Assembly: GCA_030640385.1 (NCBI GenBank)
Contig: DAOWJL010000090.1
Coordinates: forward strand, 1 to 15,495
DNA length: 15,495 nucleotides
Direction: 5' to 3'
Origin: Dehalococcoidia bacterium
GTDB taxonomy: Bacteria > Chloroflexota > Dehalococcoidia > Dehalococcoidales > G020351185
In this document: positions 7,575-15,356 of the stretch, piece by piece
How the letters are laid out: every line of letters begins with the position of its first letter
How positions within the stretch are numbered: the stretch's first letter is position 1
Notes under the pieces: generated by a model
Databases searched by the model: none
What the model was told of the DNA's origin: nothing
What the model saw: only the letters and a program-made list of their open reading frames with translations
Made by a program: the position numbers and the translations under genes

Positions 7575-8057
7575 CTAAGGCGGGGGCTCAACATAACTGT
7601 CTGCGAAAATACGAATGGTTTCTATATTCTCCGCTGTGTTCAAATGGATGGTGAATTCACCGGTTTCTCCGTTTTCAATTATTAGTAAAATTTGGCCACT
7701 GATATGAGCTGAATCAAGCGTCCAGGCTACTTGTTCCCCTTCTCCGTCGTAACCATTGGCAAACATACTGATATACGTATTTTCCGTATGCTCGTTTCGA
7801 ATAGTGCCGCTAACTACCAGAATGGATTCACCCACATCAACTTTATCTCCCGGATACCAAGCGGGAAAATATTCTTCATAGCTGATACTTTGTTCAACCT
7901 GAACATTGATTAGAAAGACTTCCGTTGGTTCATCATGCATATCGCATAAATAATTCCCCGCAGTCGGCAATACCTCAATTTCATTGATTGTACATCCCAT
8001 TGGTAAAGTTACTAAAGTGATTAGTATTAGAATTAAAGTGCCAGTTTTATTAAACAC
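7575..8057 (-). CDS. Putative lipoprotein with FxLYD-like domain (160 aa)
   Basis: I infer an exported protein anchored outside the membrane. Residues 7-20 form a hydrophobic signal segment ending LPMGC, with C22 as the possible lipidated cysteine; proline at -3 makes this a poor lipobox. From about 75 to 150 the pattern VVSGTIRNEHTENTYISMFA, then NGYDGEGEQV and later ENGETGEFTIHL, resembles the FxLYD-type beta-sandwich found in many small bacterial lipoproteins. The tail is EPPP. The start is GTG at 8055-8057, preceded by AGGA eight bases upstream. The gene lies 66 bp downstream of ispG. In that gap is a GTAGAA/TTCTAC hairpin (8101-8122) and A/T-rich sequence that could carry a weak promoter. 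It has no evident metabolic link to its neighbours and looks like an accessory gene placed in a conserved series. Confidence 0.75.
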   Translation of the reverse strand: MFNKTGTLILILITLVTLPMGCTINEIEVLPTAGNYLCDMHDEPTEVFLINVQVEQSISYEEYFPAWYPGDKVDVGESILVVSGTIRNEHTENTYISMFANGYDGEGEQVAWTLDSAHISGQILLIIENGETGEFTIHLNTAENIETIRIFADSYVEPPP

Positions 8058-8123
8058 GGAGTTTTCCTGCTAACTATTACACTTATAATAACGAAAAACT
8101 GTAGAAAAAGTAAGGATTCTACT

Positions 8124-9170
8124 TTAAAACCCCTCCACCTCACGCATCAGCACTTCTATATAATCCCCTTCTTCCACCACGCCGATTTTTTTGCCCTTCT
8201 TAAAGAGGATGGCTCTGCCTTTGCCGCAGGCGATGCCGATATCGGCGTCCCTGGCTTCGCCGGGGCCATTAACGATGCAGCCCATAACCGCTACCTTGAT
8301 CGGTTTATTTATTTGTATCAGTTTCTCCTCCACTTCGGCGGCGAGGCTTATGATATCGACTTCAGCCCGTCCGCAGGAGGGGCAGCTTACCAGCACCGGG
8401 CCGTGCTGGCGCAGGTTAAGGCTCTTCAAAATTTCATAGGCGGCGATTACCTCTTCCCTGGGGTGGGTGGAGAGCGATACCCGTATGGTATCACCGATGC
8501 CCATATATAGCAGAGGGCTGATACCAGCCACGCTACGAATGATACCACTTTTAGGTGGACCGGCTTCGGTGATACCGATATGCAGCGGGTAGGGGATTTT
8601 TTCGGCGATATGGTAGTAGGCTTCGATTGTCGTCGGCACATCAAAAGCTTTTAGCGACACCTTTATTAAATCAAAATCCAGTTCTTCCAGAAATCTTATC
8701 TGCTCCATTGCCACCGCCACCATCTGCCGGGCGGTGGTTAATTCTGGATTAACCGTTTTGGGCAGACTGCCGGCATTAACACCGATGCGAATGGGGATGC
8801 TCTTCTCCCTGGCGGCTCGTACAATGGCAGAAACCTTATCAGGCTGGCTTATATTACCCGGATTCAATCGCAGTCCGTCAACACCGGCGGTAATAGCCAT
8901 TAAAGCTAGGTGATAGTCGAAGTGTATATCGGCTATAAGGGGTATGGATATTCCCTTTTTAATAGCCGGTAGAGCCTGGGCGGCTTCTTTATCCGGAACG
9001 GCGACACGCACCAGTTCGCAGCCGCATTCTTCTAGTTCCTTAATCTGGTTGATTGTTGACATAGCATCACGGGTATCTGTCTTTGTCATTGACTGCACCA
9101 CGATGGGGGCGCCGCCGCCGATGGTTACTTTACCGATTTTTATTACTTTGGAAATCCGCCGCTTTTTCAT
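8124..9170 (-). CDS. ispG: 4-hydroxy-3-methylbut-2-enyl diphosphate synthase (IspG/GcpE)
   Basis: This [4Fe-4S] enzyme of the MEP isoprenoid pathway reductively converts methylerythritol cyclodiphosphate to HMBPP. The N-terminal TIM-barrel domain shows PIVVQSMTKTDTRD (22-35), ADIHFDY (80-86) and RLNPGNI (101-107). The C-terminal reductase-like domain has the cluster ligands C263 and C266 (CPSC) and C298 in GCIVNGPGE, with E305 as the expected fourth ligand. The length (348 aa) matches the compact bacterial form without the large insertion of plant and some bacterial enzymes. Its ATG overlaps the TGA of rseP in an ATGA arrangement (9167-9170), so translation is probably coupled. It shares a transcription unit with dxr, another enzyme of the same pathway. 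Confidence 0.98.
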   Translation of the reverse strand: MKKRRISKVIKIGKVTIGGGAPIVVQSMTKTDTRDAMSTINQIKELEECGCELVRVAVPDKEAAQALPAIKKGISIPLIADIHFDYHLALMAITAGVDGLRLNPGNISQPDKVSAIVRAAREKSIPIRIGVNAGSLPKTVNPELTTARQMVAVAMEQIRFLEELDFDLIKVSLKAFDVPTTIEAYYHIAEKIPYPLHIGITEAGPPKSGIIRSVAGISPLLYMGIGDTIRVSLSTHPREEVIAAYEILKSLNLRQHGPVLVSCPSCGRAEVDIISLAAEVEEKLIQINKPIKVAVMGCIVNGPGEARDADIGIACGKGRAILFKKGKKIGVVEEGDYIEVLMREVEGF

Positions 9171-10225
9171 GGTATTATGCTTTCCCCGCTGGCAATGCGT
9201 ATTATATCCTGCAGGGTGATAGCCAGCATCAGCGCCATAAGTATAATAAAGCCGATAAGGTGAACCAGCCCCTCCTTCTTGGGAGAGATGCGTTTACCGC
9301 GCCGCGCCCACTCCAGAATGACGAAAGCGATGCGGCCGCCATCCAGCGCCGGCAGTGGGAACAGGTTAAGAACACCCAGTATCAGGCTGATGAAGGCGGC
9401 AAACTCCAGCAATGGAGCGGCGCCGTATCTGGCTATCTCGCCGGTTGCCTGCACGATGCCTACCGGCCCGTAGAAATCCGCCGGCACCGCACCCGTTATA
9501 ACGCCGACCATGCCGTTTTTATATAGTACGGCTGTCTCGTAAAGGCCGACAAATCCCTTAGGGATTGCTTCCCAGAAGGGGTAAGACTGGCGGATAACGG
9601 TCGTATTTATCGTTGTTATTGCCACACCGATTGCCCCCTCGTCTTGCGGCGGCTTCCACCTGGGGACGAGCTGAAAATCTTCGGTAGTACCATCGCTGTG
9701 CCTTACTACCAGTGTAATCTCTTTGCCCAGGTTTAGCTGGGTATGGCGCTGCAACTCATAATTGTTGATAATCGGCTTATCATTAAGGCTGATTATGGTA
9801 TCCTGCGGCACAATACCGGCTATGGCAGCCGGGGAATCCGGAGCGACCTCTTCCACCAGAACATCGCCGGTTATTACGTCCTGGGGAATCATAAAGACAA
9901 TCGAGAATAAGAGCAGTGCCAGCAGGATATTCACCAGTGAACCGGCGCCGATAACAAACAGCCGGGTGGGGATACTTTTTCTCGCCAGTCCGCTCGGTAC
10001 TTCGGGGTCTTCTTCACCGGCAAGCTTGTTAAAGCCGCCGAAGGGTATGGCATTCAGTGAATATAGCGTTTCACCGCGCTTTATGGACAAAAGACGCGGG
10101 GGGAAGCCAAGCCCTAACTCCTCCACCTTTACCTTTGCTAACTTGGCGGAGATAAAATGCCCCAGTTCGTGGGCAAGCAGAATAACCGAGATAACAGCTA
10201 TACCTATAAGTATATTAACTAGCAT
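9167..10225 (-). CDS. rseP: Site-2 protease, M50 family (RseP/RasP type)
   Basis: This is a polytopic inner-membrane zinc metalloprotease that cuts transmembrane segments, in other bacteria releasing anti-sigma factors or clearing signal peptides. The first membrane segment carries the zinc-binding HELGH (19-23), and the third ligand is in LNLFPLPALDGGR (286-298, D295). A hydrophobic segment lies at about 92-114. One PDZ domain follows (about 121-190, with SPAAIAGIVPQDTIISLND), and C-terminal membrane segments lie at about 271-290 and 322-340. The length (352 aa) with a single PDZ matches Gram-positive RasP-like enzymes; E. coli RseP is longer, with two. The ATG lies inside the end of dxr (7 bp overlap) and the stop overlaps ispG. 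No sigma or anti-sigma gene is nearby to suggest a substrate. Confidence 0.96.
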   Translation of the reverse strand: MLVNILIGIAVISVILLAHELGHFISAKLAKVKVEELGLGFPPRLLSIKRGETLYSLNAIPFGGFNKLAGEEDPEVPSGLARKSIPTRLFVIGAGSLVNILLALLLFSIVFMIPQDVITGDVLVEEVAPDSPAAIAGIVPQDTIISLNDKPIINNYELQRHTQLNLGKEITLVVRHSDGTTEDFQLVPRWKPPQDEGAIGVAITTINTTVIRQSYPFWEAIPKGFVGLYETAVLYKNGMVGVITGAVPADFYGPVGIVQATGEIARYGAAPLLEFAAFISLILGVLNLFPLPALDGGRIAFVILEWARRGKRISPKKEGLVHLIGFIILMALMLAITLQDIIRIASGESIIP

Positions 10226-11370
10226 GGTTCGTCCCCCAGGACAAGCCGCATAGCCCTGTCTCTAGCCCAGGCGTCAGCTGTATTTATATCCTTAATGGTT
10301 GGTTTAGCTATGAATACGTTTTCGTGCTGCTCCAGCACCTGCTGCACAAGTTTGGCAATATCGTTGAACTTGATACGATTGGACAGGAAAAGCTCTACGG
10401 CGACTTCATCGGCGGCGCACAGCACCTCCGGCAGTGTGCCGCCCCTCCTGCCGGCTTCTATAGCCAGCTTCAGGCAGGGAAAGCTGTCCATGTCGGGTCG
10501 TTCAAAATCTAGGTGGCTGATGGTGTCCCAGTCGAGCCGTGGCAATTGCGTGTTGAGCAGGCGTTCGGGGTAGGTCAGGGCATACTGGATGGGCAGGCGC
10601 ATATCGGGGCAGCCCAGCTGGGCTTTTACCGAGCCGTCAATAAACTCGACTATGGAATGTATAACACTCTGTGGGTGTATGAGGACGCTTATGTTTTCAA
10701 AGGGTATGTTGAACAACCAGTGGGCTTCGATAACCTCCAGCCCCTTGTTCATCAGGGTTGCCGAATCTATGGTAACCTTTTTGCCCATCCGCCACGAGGG
10801 GTGTTCCAGGGCTTGCGCTGCGGTTACGCCTGCCAGTTGTGCCGTCGTGTAACCACGGAATGGACCCCCGGAGGCAGTCAGTATAATGCGGGCGGGCGGC
10901 GTCTTTTCTCCCTCCATACACTGCCAGATGGCGCTGTGCTCGCTGTCAACCGGCATAATGCGGGCGCCGTTTGCCTTTGCCTCGGTCATTATTATATGTC
11001 CGGCGGAAACCAGGGATTCCTTGTTCGCCAGGGCGATGTCCTTACCCGCCCTGACGGCAGCCAGCGTTGGCTCCAGCCCGAAGCCTCCAGGTGTGGCGAT
11101 GACTACTGTATCAACGTCCGGATGAGCCGCCATTTCTTCCATCGGCAGGAACTGGTAATCCTCAAATGCAGTGTTGGCTTTCTTGTCCCGGTAATAGACG
11201 AACTGCGGACTGAACTCTTCAGCCTGTTTTTTCAGCAGGGCGGTATTGCTACCCCCCGCCAGCCCGACTACCTTGAACCTGCCGGGCAGGGCGCGAACAA
11301 CCTCCAGCGTCTGCCGCCCGATGGAGCCTGTCGAACCCAGCACCGCCAGCCTTTTTAATGTGCCAGCCAT
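10219..11370 (-). CDS. dxr: 1-deoxy-D-xylulose 5-phosphate reductoisomerase
   Basis: This enzyme makes MEP from DXP with NADPH, the committed step of the MEP pathway. The NADPH-binding start is LAVLGSTGSIGRQTLEVV (8-25). Later come LANKESLVSAG (114-124), the metal-binding VDSEHSAIWQ (141-150; D142, E144), the flexible loop EHPSWRMGKK (189-198), and SATLMNKGLEVIEAHW (203-218; E212). The length from ATG 11368-11370 is 383 aa, as usual. The frame stays open a further 99 codons upstream, but that stretch is antisense to the next gene and does not resemble the family, so MAGTLKRLAV is taken as the N-terminus. There is no ribosome binding site before it; a promoter placed for a leaderless transcript is seen at 11378-11407. 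rseP follows with a 7 bp overlap. Confidence 0.97.
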   Translation of the reverse strand: MAGTLKRLAVLGSTGSIGRQTLEVVRALPGRFKVVGLAGGSNTALLKKQAEEFSPQFVYYRDKKANTAFEDYQFLPMEEMAAHPDVDTVVIATPGGFGLEPTLAAVRAGKDIALANKESLVSAGHIIMTEAKANGARIMPVDSEHSAIWQCMEGEKTPPARIILTASGGPFRGYTTAQLAGVTAAQALEHPSWRMGKKVTIDSATLMNKGLEVIEAHWLFNIPFENISVLIHPQSVIHSIVEFIDGSVKAQLGCPDMRLPIQYALTYPERLLNTQLPRLDWDTISHLDFERPDMDSFPCLKLAIEAGRRGGTLPEVLCAADEVAVELFLSNRIKFNDIAKLVQQVLEQHENVFIAKPTIKDINTADAWARDRAMRLVLGDEPC

Positions 11371-11377
11371 AACACAT

Positions 11378-11407
11378 ATTATCACACAGACAGGCATAAT
11401 TTGCCAG
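11378..11407 (-). promoter_or_regulatory. Predicted leaderless promoter of dxr-rseP-ispG
   Basis: Read on the - strand, CTGGCA (11402-11407) and GATAAT (11378-11383) are 18 bp apart, and a TG one base before the -10 makes it an extended -10 element. The -10 ends seven bases before the dxr ATG, so the start of transcription would be at or next to the A of ATG. This agrees with the lack of a Shine-Dalgarno sequence. It is a consensus match only. Confidence 0.5.
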
Positions 11408-11488
11408 ATTTGGAGGAGGTATTTAGGGGCAAGCCGCACCTGGAAGCACTGTTGAAGAATAAAAGATGGGTTAAAGAAGGAGGTAAAA

Positions 11489-11974
11489 ATGGAAAAGCTG
11501 AACGAGCAGGCGGAGACGGGTTGTTGCCCCAGGTTCGACCCGGAGCCCTGGCAGGAAAAAGAGTTAACATTCAAGGATAAGCTTTTTCTCAAAGACTCCG
11601 TGCGCAGTATCCTGCATATACCGATAAACTTCGGCAGCGTGATGGTTAAAAATATGGAGAAAATCACTAGAGCGGATGCCCTCTCCCCCGAACCGCTGCT
11701 GCTTTCGGATGAGAAATCAATGTGGAAAAGCGATATCTATATTGCGGGAACCAAAGAGGTCCCGGACGCCGAGATGGCAAGGCTATCCGGCACCTTTCTG
11801 ACCAAGGTATTCGAGGGACCCTACAGCAGTACCTCAAAATGGGTCAGGGCAATGAACGATTTTATTAAATCAAAGGGCAAAGAAGCGAAGAAGCTATACT
11901 TTTTCTATACCACCTGCCCCAAATGCGCCAAGGTTTATGGCAAGAACTACACCGTCCTGCTGGCAGAGGTTTAA
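11489..11974 (+). CDS. Conserved uncharacterised protein, family often labelled 'hydrolase' (161 aa)
   Basis: I recognise the overall pattern from uncharacterised proteins that databases often name 'hydrolase', without knowing of a demonstrated activity. Visible marks are CCPRFDPEPW near the N-terminus (12-21), a conserved HIPINFGSVM (43-52), the EGPY turn (109-112), and a C-terminal YTTCPKCAKVYGKNY (140-154) with a CxxC pair (C143, C146). There is no signal peptide or membrane helix, so it is likely cytoplasmic. The cysteine pairs at both ends could bind a metal, which is inference. The ATG follows AAGGAGG (11477-11483) at good spacing. It is the only + strand gene among ten - strand genes: divergent from dxr (118 bp gap) and convergent with cdsA (44 bp gap). 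It thus looks like an insertion into a conserved series. Confidence 0.85.
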   Translation: MEKLNEQAETGCCPRFDPEPWQEKELTFKDKLFLKDSVRSILHIPINFGSVMVKNMEKITRADALSPEPLLLSDEKSMWKSDIYIAGTKEVPDAEMARLSGTFLTKVFEGPYSSTSKWVRAMNDFIKSKGKEAKKLYFFYTTCPKCAKVYGKNYTVLLAEV

Positions 11975-12006
11975 GCAGAGCTTTTCTGCCGGCACCCGAT
12001 CGGTGC
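11962..12006. terminator. Possible terminator hairpins between convergent genes
   Basis: GGCAGA (11962-11967) can pair with TCTGCC (11985-11990). A shorter alternative is GCAGA/TCTGC (11975-11989). A second stem, GCACC/GGTGC, lies at 11992-12006. They sit in the 44 bp between the 3' ends of the + strand gene and cdsA. No long T-tract follows on either strand, so intrinsic termination would be weak. Confidence 0.35.
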
Positions 12007-12018
12007 TCAAGAAAACGG

Positions 12019-12828
12019 TCAGCCATTGCATAGTATCACTACATAGTAATAAACGAATGCGCCGGCGAAGACGACGCTGTCCATTCGGTCGAGGAATCCA
12101 CCATGCCCCGGCATTGCTTTTCCAGAATCTTTTATTCCAACCCTGCGTTTGAAGAGGGACTCAAGCAGGTCGCCGAGCTGTCCGAAGATACTAACGGCTA
12201 TTGATAGTGGAATCGCCTGCATATAGGTAACAGGCAAGTCTAGAATCATAACCAGCAGCAAACCGGCGCCGATAGCCCCTAAAACACCGCCTGACGCCCC
12301 TTCCCAGGTCTTTCTGGAGCTGATGCCGGGGGCGAGGTGATGTTTTCCGATGGCGCTGCCTACAAAATATGCCGCCGAATCCGAAGCGAAGGTAACGAAA
12401 AGGGCAAAGAACACCCAGTCACGGCCGGAGTCTAATTCCCTTAATGCCACAAGGTGGCTGAGCAGCCAGCCGATATAAAGAATGCCGACAATGGTCCATG
12501 CCCAGCCCGTAAAAGCACCTTCTCTGTAACGCCGCAGTAAAAACCAGATGGCAGGTAGCACTAACGCCGAGGCTAGCAGTATTATGCTGAGATAGGGATA
12601 ATCAAATAGGGGGCTTATTATGAATAAGAGTGTCCACAGTAAACCAAAGACGGTAAGCGGCGGCACTTTTTGCCCTGAAGCGGTAACCGCTTTGTAGAAC
12701 TCCAGGGCTGCCATTACTCCCCAGATGGCGGCGAATATAGTAAGCCAGGGTACGGGTTCGTTAAACCAGACAACAACTACTACCAGAGGTAACAGGCAAG
12801 CAGCAGTAGCAATCCTTTTTCTAAGCAT
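12019..12828 (-). CDS. cdsA: Phosphatidate cytidylyltransferase (CDP-diglyceride synthase)
   Basis: This integral membrane enzyme forms CDP-diacylglycerol from phosphatidic acid and CTP, the branch point of phospholipid synthesis. The family signature is clear near the C-terminus: SLFKRRVGIKDSGKAMPGHGG (from 224), then FLDRMDSVVF. The upstream SSRKTWEG (170-177) and FASDSAAYFVG (147-157) are also characteristic. Several hydrophobic segments fit the usual multi-pass topology, beginning with residues 9-21 and 28-48. The length (269 aa) is typical. Its ATG lies 3 bp after the uppS stop, so they are translated as a pair. In related genomes, as I recall, dxr follows directly; here a + strand gene intervenes. 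Confidence 0.97.
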   Translation of the reverse strand: MLRKRIATAACLLPLVVVVVWFNEPVPWLTIFAAIWGVMAALEFYKAVTASGQKVPPLTVFGLLWTLLFIISPLFDYPYLSIILLASALVLPAIWFLLRRYREGAFTGWAWTIVGILYIGWLLSHLVALRELDSGRDWVFFALFVTFASDSAAYFVGSAIGKHHLAPGISSRKTWEGASGGVLGAIGAGLLLVMILDLPVTYMQAIPLSIAVSIFGQLGDLLESLFKRRVGIKDSGKAMPGHGGFLDRMDSVVFAGAFVYYYVVILCNG

Positions 12829-12831
12829 CTC

Positions 12832-13530
12832 TTAAAGACCACCAAAGCGCCTCTGCCGCTGGCTATAGGCTATGAGGGCTTTATCCAATTCCTCTGCATT
12901 GAAATCCGGCCAGAGCACGCCGGTGAAATAATATTCGCTATAGGCTGACTGCCACAGCAGGAAATTGCTGATGCGCAGGTCACCGCCGGTGCGGACAACA
13001 AGGTCAACATCAGGCAGGTCTGCTGTGTAGAGATAACTGTTGAACAGCTTCTCATCTATATCCTGTGGAGATATACCATCGGCCAAGATGTTACGCACTG
13101 CATCCAGGATTTCAAGCCGTCCGCCATAATCAAAGGCGAGGTATAAAGTCATTTCGCTATTGTTCCGGGTTAGCTCTATAGCATCAATTATTGCTTGTCT
13201 GAGGTGTTGCGGCAGCCTCTCCAGGTGGCCCAGATGGCAAATCTTAACACCCCTTTTATGCAGCTCCTTTACCTCTTTCTTTAATGATTTTTCAAGTATG
13301 TTGAGCAGTCCGCTAACCTCGTTTCTGGGGCGGTTCCAGTTTTCTGTGGAGAAACTGTAAAGGGTTACGTACTTTATGTGGTATTCACCGAGGTGTTTAA
13401 TGACCGAGCGGGTAGCTTCTAGTCCGGCGCTGTGCCCTTTAAGTCGGGGAAGACCGCGCTTTTCTGCCCAGCGGCCGTTGCCATCCATAATGAAAGCTAT
13501 GTGGTTGGGCAGCCGAGAGATTTCTTTCAT
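12832..13530 (-). CDS. uppS: Isoprenyl (undecaprenyl diphosphate) transferase
   Basis: This cytoplasmic cis-prenyltransferase extends farnesyl diphosphate with isopentenyl diphosphate to make the long-chain lipid carrier. The active-site segment is HIAFIMDGNGRWAEKRG (10-26) with catalytic D16. Substrate-binding features follow: KGHSAG (31-36), TLYSFSTENWNRP (56-68), and RTGGDLRISNFLLWQ (180-194) with the basic diphosphate-binding residues. The protein (232 aa) is about 20 residues shorter than the E. coli enzyme but complete. It consumes isoprenoid units supplied by the MEP pathway, two enzymes of which (dxr, ispG) lie in the same region. If the host is a dehalococcoid, which lacks peptidoglycan, the carrier more likely serves other surface glycans; this is inference. 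The start has only a weak GGGCTGG-like site; frr ends 19 bp upstream. Confidence 0.95.
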   Translation of the reverse strand: MKEISRLPNHIAFIMDGNGRWAEKRGLPRLKGHSAGLEATRSVIKHLGEYHIKYVTLYSFSTENWNRPRNEVSGLLNILEKSLKKEVKELHKRGVKICHLGHLERLPQHLRQAIIDAIELTRNNSEMTLYLAFDYGGRLEILDAVRNILADGISPQDIDEKLFNSYLYTADLPDVDLVVRTGGDLRISNFLLWQSAYSEYYFTGVLWPDFNAEELDKALIAYSQRQRRFGGL

Positions 13531-13549
13531 TGCCAGCCCATAAACCGGG

Positions 13550-14107
13550 CTAGACCTCCATTAATTCTGCTTCTTTGTTCTGTCCGGCCTGCTCAGCAGT
13601 GTTTACAAAGCTGTCAGTCAGCAGCTGTATTTTACCTGAGGCACGCTTATGTTCGTCCTGTGATATTTCCTTATCCTTTTCCAGTTGTTTCAGCCTGTCG
13701 GCAGCCTCGCGCCTTGCGTTTCGTATTGCTATTTTGCCCTCTTCAACCCTTTTTCTAACAAGTTTCCTCAGCTCTTGACGTCTCTCCTCGGTCAGTGGTG
13801 GAATATTCAACCGGATAACGTTACCATCGGTGTTTGGCATCAATCCCAGGTTGGACTTGAGGATAGCCTTTTCTATACTCGGCGTACTTGTCGGGTCCCA
13901 GGGCTGGATAAGCAGTAGACTTGCTCCGGAAACGGAGACACCGGCGATGTGTTTCAGCGGCATAGAAGTGCCGGAATAATCTACCTTTATATGTTCTATC
14001 AGGGCCGGCGATGCCCGCCCTGTGCGGATGCTGGCAAGTTCTCGCTTTAACGCCTCAACCGAGGCTTCCATCTTTTTTTCAGTATTAAGCAGGATGTCGT
14101 CAATCAT
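13550..14107 (-). CDS. frr: Ribosome recycling factor
   Basis: RRF, together with EF-G, splits the post-termination ribosome. The L-shaped protein is recognised along its length: a helical start with TEKKMEASVEALKRELASIRTGRASPALIE broken over residues 9-38, a beta-rich domain with IQPWD (87-91) and MPNTDGNVIRLNIPPLTEERR across 114-134, then the long three-helix part with KRVEEGKIAIRNARR from about 143. The length (185 aa) is exactly that of the family. The ATG is 6 bp after the pyrH stop and uppS follows 19 bp later, so it sits inside one transcription unit. No odd residues are visible. Confidence 0.98.
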   Translation of the reverse strand: MIDDILLNTEKKMEASVEALKRELASIRTGRASPALIEHIKVDYSGTSMPLKHIAGVSVSGASLLLIQPWDPTSTPSIEKAILKSNLGLMPNTDGNVIRLNIPPLTEERRQELRKLVRKRVEEGKIAIRNARREAADRLKQLEKDKEISQDEHKRASGKIQLLTDSFVNTAEQAGQNKEAELMEV

Positions 14108-14113
14108 TTTCTG

Positions 14114-14836
14114 CTACTCACTGGTTATCAATGTGCCGATGGGTTCGCCGGTTATAACCCGTTCAATACTGCGCTCTGCCTGAAGGTCAAAGACGACTAT
14201 CGGCAGTTTATTTTCCAGACACAGTGATAGTGCAGTAGGGTCCATTACTTCAAGCCGCTTATTTAAAGCTTCGAGGTAGGTAAGGTGGCCAAATTTCTTG
14301 GCATTGGGGTCTTTATGAGGGTCGGCGCTATATACGCCGTCGACATTGTGTTTTGCCATTAACAGGACATCGGCTTCGACTTCGATGGCTCTCAGGGCGG
14401 CGGCGGTATCGGTGGACATATAGGGATTTCCGGTACCGCCGGCGAGGATAACGACCCTCTTTTTTTCCAGATGTCGTACCGCCCGGCGTCTGAGGTAGGG
14501 CTCGGCCACTTGTTCGACAACGATAGCCGACTGTGTTCTGGTAACCATACCCAGTTTTTCAAGGGAGTCCTGGAGGGAGAGGGCGTTTATTATGGTCGCC
14601 AGCATTCCGGCATAATCGGCGGTGACCCGGTCTATCCCTTCCTTTTCGGCGGTAGCTCCGCGCCAGATGTTGCCGGCGCCGACAACCACAGCCACCTCCA
14701 CCCCCATATCCACCATCCGTTTGATTTGCCCGGCTACACCGGCTACTGTGGGGGCATGAATACCATAGGCTGTCATGCCCTTGAAAGCCTCGCCGCTTAG
14801 TTTCAATAGTACCCGCTTGTATTTTACCGCGGTCAT
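14114..14836 (-). CDS. pyrH: UMP kinase
   Basis: This cytoplasmic hexameric kinase phosphorylates UMP to UDP with ATP and belongs to the amino-acid kinase fold, distinct from eukaryotic UMP/CMP kinases. Visible motifs are KRVLLKLSGEAFKG (7-20), the GAGNIWRG loop (53-60), the UMP-binding GGTGNPYMSTDTAA (133-146), the ATP-site segment AKHNVDGVYSADP (161-173) and VMDPTALSLC (197-206). The length (240 aa) is standard. The ATG has an AAGG site in the end of tsf, 7 bp away, and frr follows 6 bp after the stop. UDP supply also connects it to surface glycan precursor synthesis, though no glycan genes are present here. Confidence 0.98.
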   Translation of the reverse strand: MTAVKYKRVLLKLSGEAFKGMTAYGIHAPTVAGVAGQIKRMVDMGVEVAVVVGAGNIWRGATAEKEGIDRVTADYAGMLATIINALSLQDSLEKLGMVTRTQSAIVVEQVAEPYLRRRAVRHLEKKRVVILAGGTGNPYMSTDTAAALRAIEVEADVLLMAKHNVDGVYSADPHKDPNAKKFGHLTYLEALNKRLEVMDPTALSLCLENKLPIVVFDLQAERSIERVITGEPIGTLITSE

Positions 14837-14843
14837 TTCAGTA

Positions 14844-15356
14844 CTACCTTACGCTTAGTTCGAATCTGGTGAATCGGCTGACTTTGATATTTTCTCCTAC
14901 TTTGGCTATGACTTGAACGATGACATCTTGAACAGTCATTGTCGGGTCTTTAATGTAGGCTTGTTGTAGCAAACAGGCCGTCTCAATCTCAAAATCGTCT
15001 TTCTGTTCCGGGGGGACTTCTTCTTCCGAAATAAACTGAGGGCACATAGCGGCTACCTGCATTGCCAGGTTGTGAGCCAGCTCCTTAAACTCGTCGGTGC
15101 GGGCAACGAAGTCGGTTTCGCAGTTCAGTTCAACCATCGCTCCGATACGGCCACCGATGTGTATATAGGCTTCAACCAGCCCCTGTTCGGTAACACGCTC
15201 CGCTTTCTCAGCTGCTTTAATACAGCCCTGCTCTTTCAGGTTTTCCAGGGCCTTTGCAATATCTCCTTCGGCGTTAATTAAAGCGTTGCGGCATTCCATA
15301 ATTCCGGCACCGCACTGTCCTCGAAGTTCTTTTATGGTAGCTATAGATATACCCAA
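14844..15356 (-). CDS. tsf: Elongation factor Ts, short form
   Basis: EF-Ts is the nucleotide exchange factor that removes GDP from EF-Tu. The N-terminal UBA-like domain reads IKELRGQCGAGIMECRNAL (8-26). The core has AYIHIGGRIGAMVELNCE (63-80) followed by TDFVAR (81-86), the EF-Tu-contacting motif. The C-terminus has VIAKVGENIKVSRF (149-162). At 170 aa it has a single core subdomain, far shorter than E. coli EF-Ts (about 280 aa) and closer to the Thermus short form, which works as a dimer. The start appears to be TTG at 15354-15356, directly abutting the rpsB TAA (15357-15359), with GGGGG at a suitable distance within rpsB. No ATG or GTG lies at the right place, so initiation is probably coupled to rpsB termination. 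Confidence 0.95.
   Translation of the reverse strand: MGISIATIKELRGQCGAGIMECRNALINAEGDIAKALENLKEQGCIKAAEKAERVTEQGLVEAYIHIGGRIGAMVELNCETDFVARTDEFKELAHNLAMQVAAMCPQFISEEEVPPEQKDDFEIETACLLQQAYIKDPTMTVQDVIVQVIAKVGENIKVSRFTRFELSVR

Noticed and set aside
9083..9526. + strand frame of 147 codons across the ispG-rseP junction
   Set aside because: It is antisense to two well-conserved genes, and its residue content (many Gln, Arg, His) fits a complementary-strand artefact.
9762..10253. + strand frame of 163 codons opposite rseP
   Set aside because: It is antisense to the HELGH and PDZ regions of rseP, with no initiation signals.
10513..11358. Long + strand open frame (281 codons) opposite dxr
   Set aside because: It lies wholly antisense to the conserved dxr gene, has no ribosome binding site and an irregular composition typical of a shadow frame.
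11371..11667. N-terminal extension of dxr by 99 codons in an open frame
   Set aside because: The added residues do not resemble Dxr, lie antisense to the + strand gene with a strong ribosome binding site, and the family N-terminus begins at MAGTLKRLAVLGSTGSIG.
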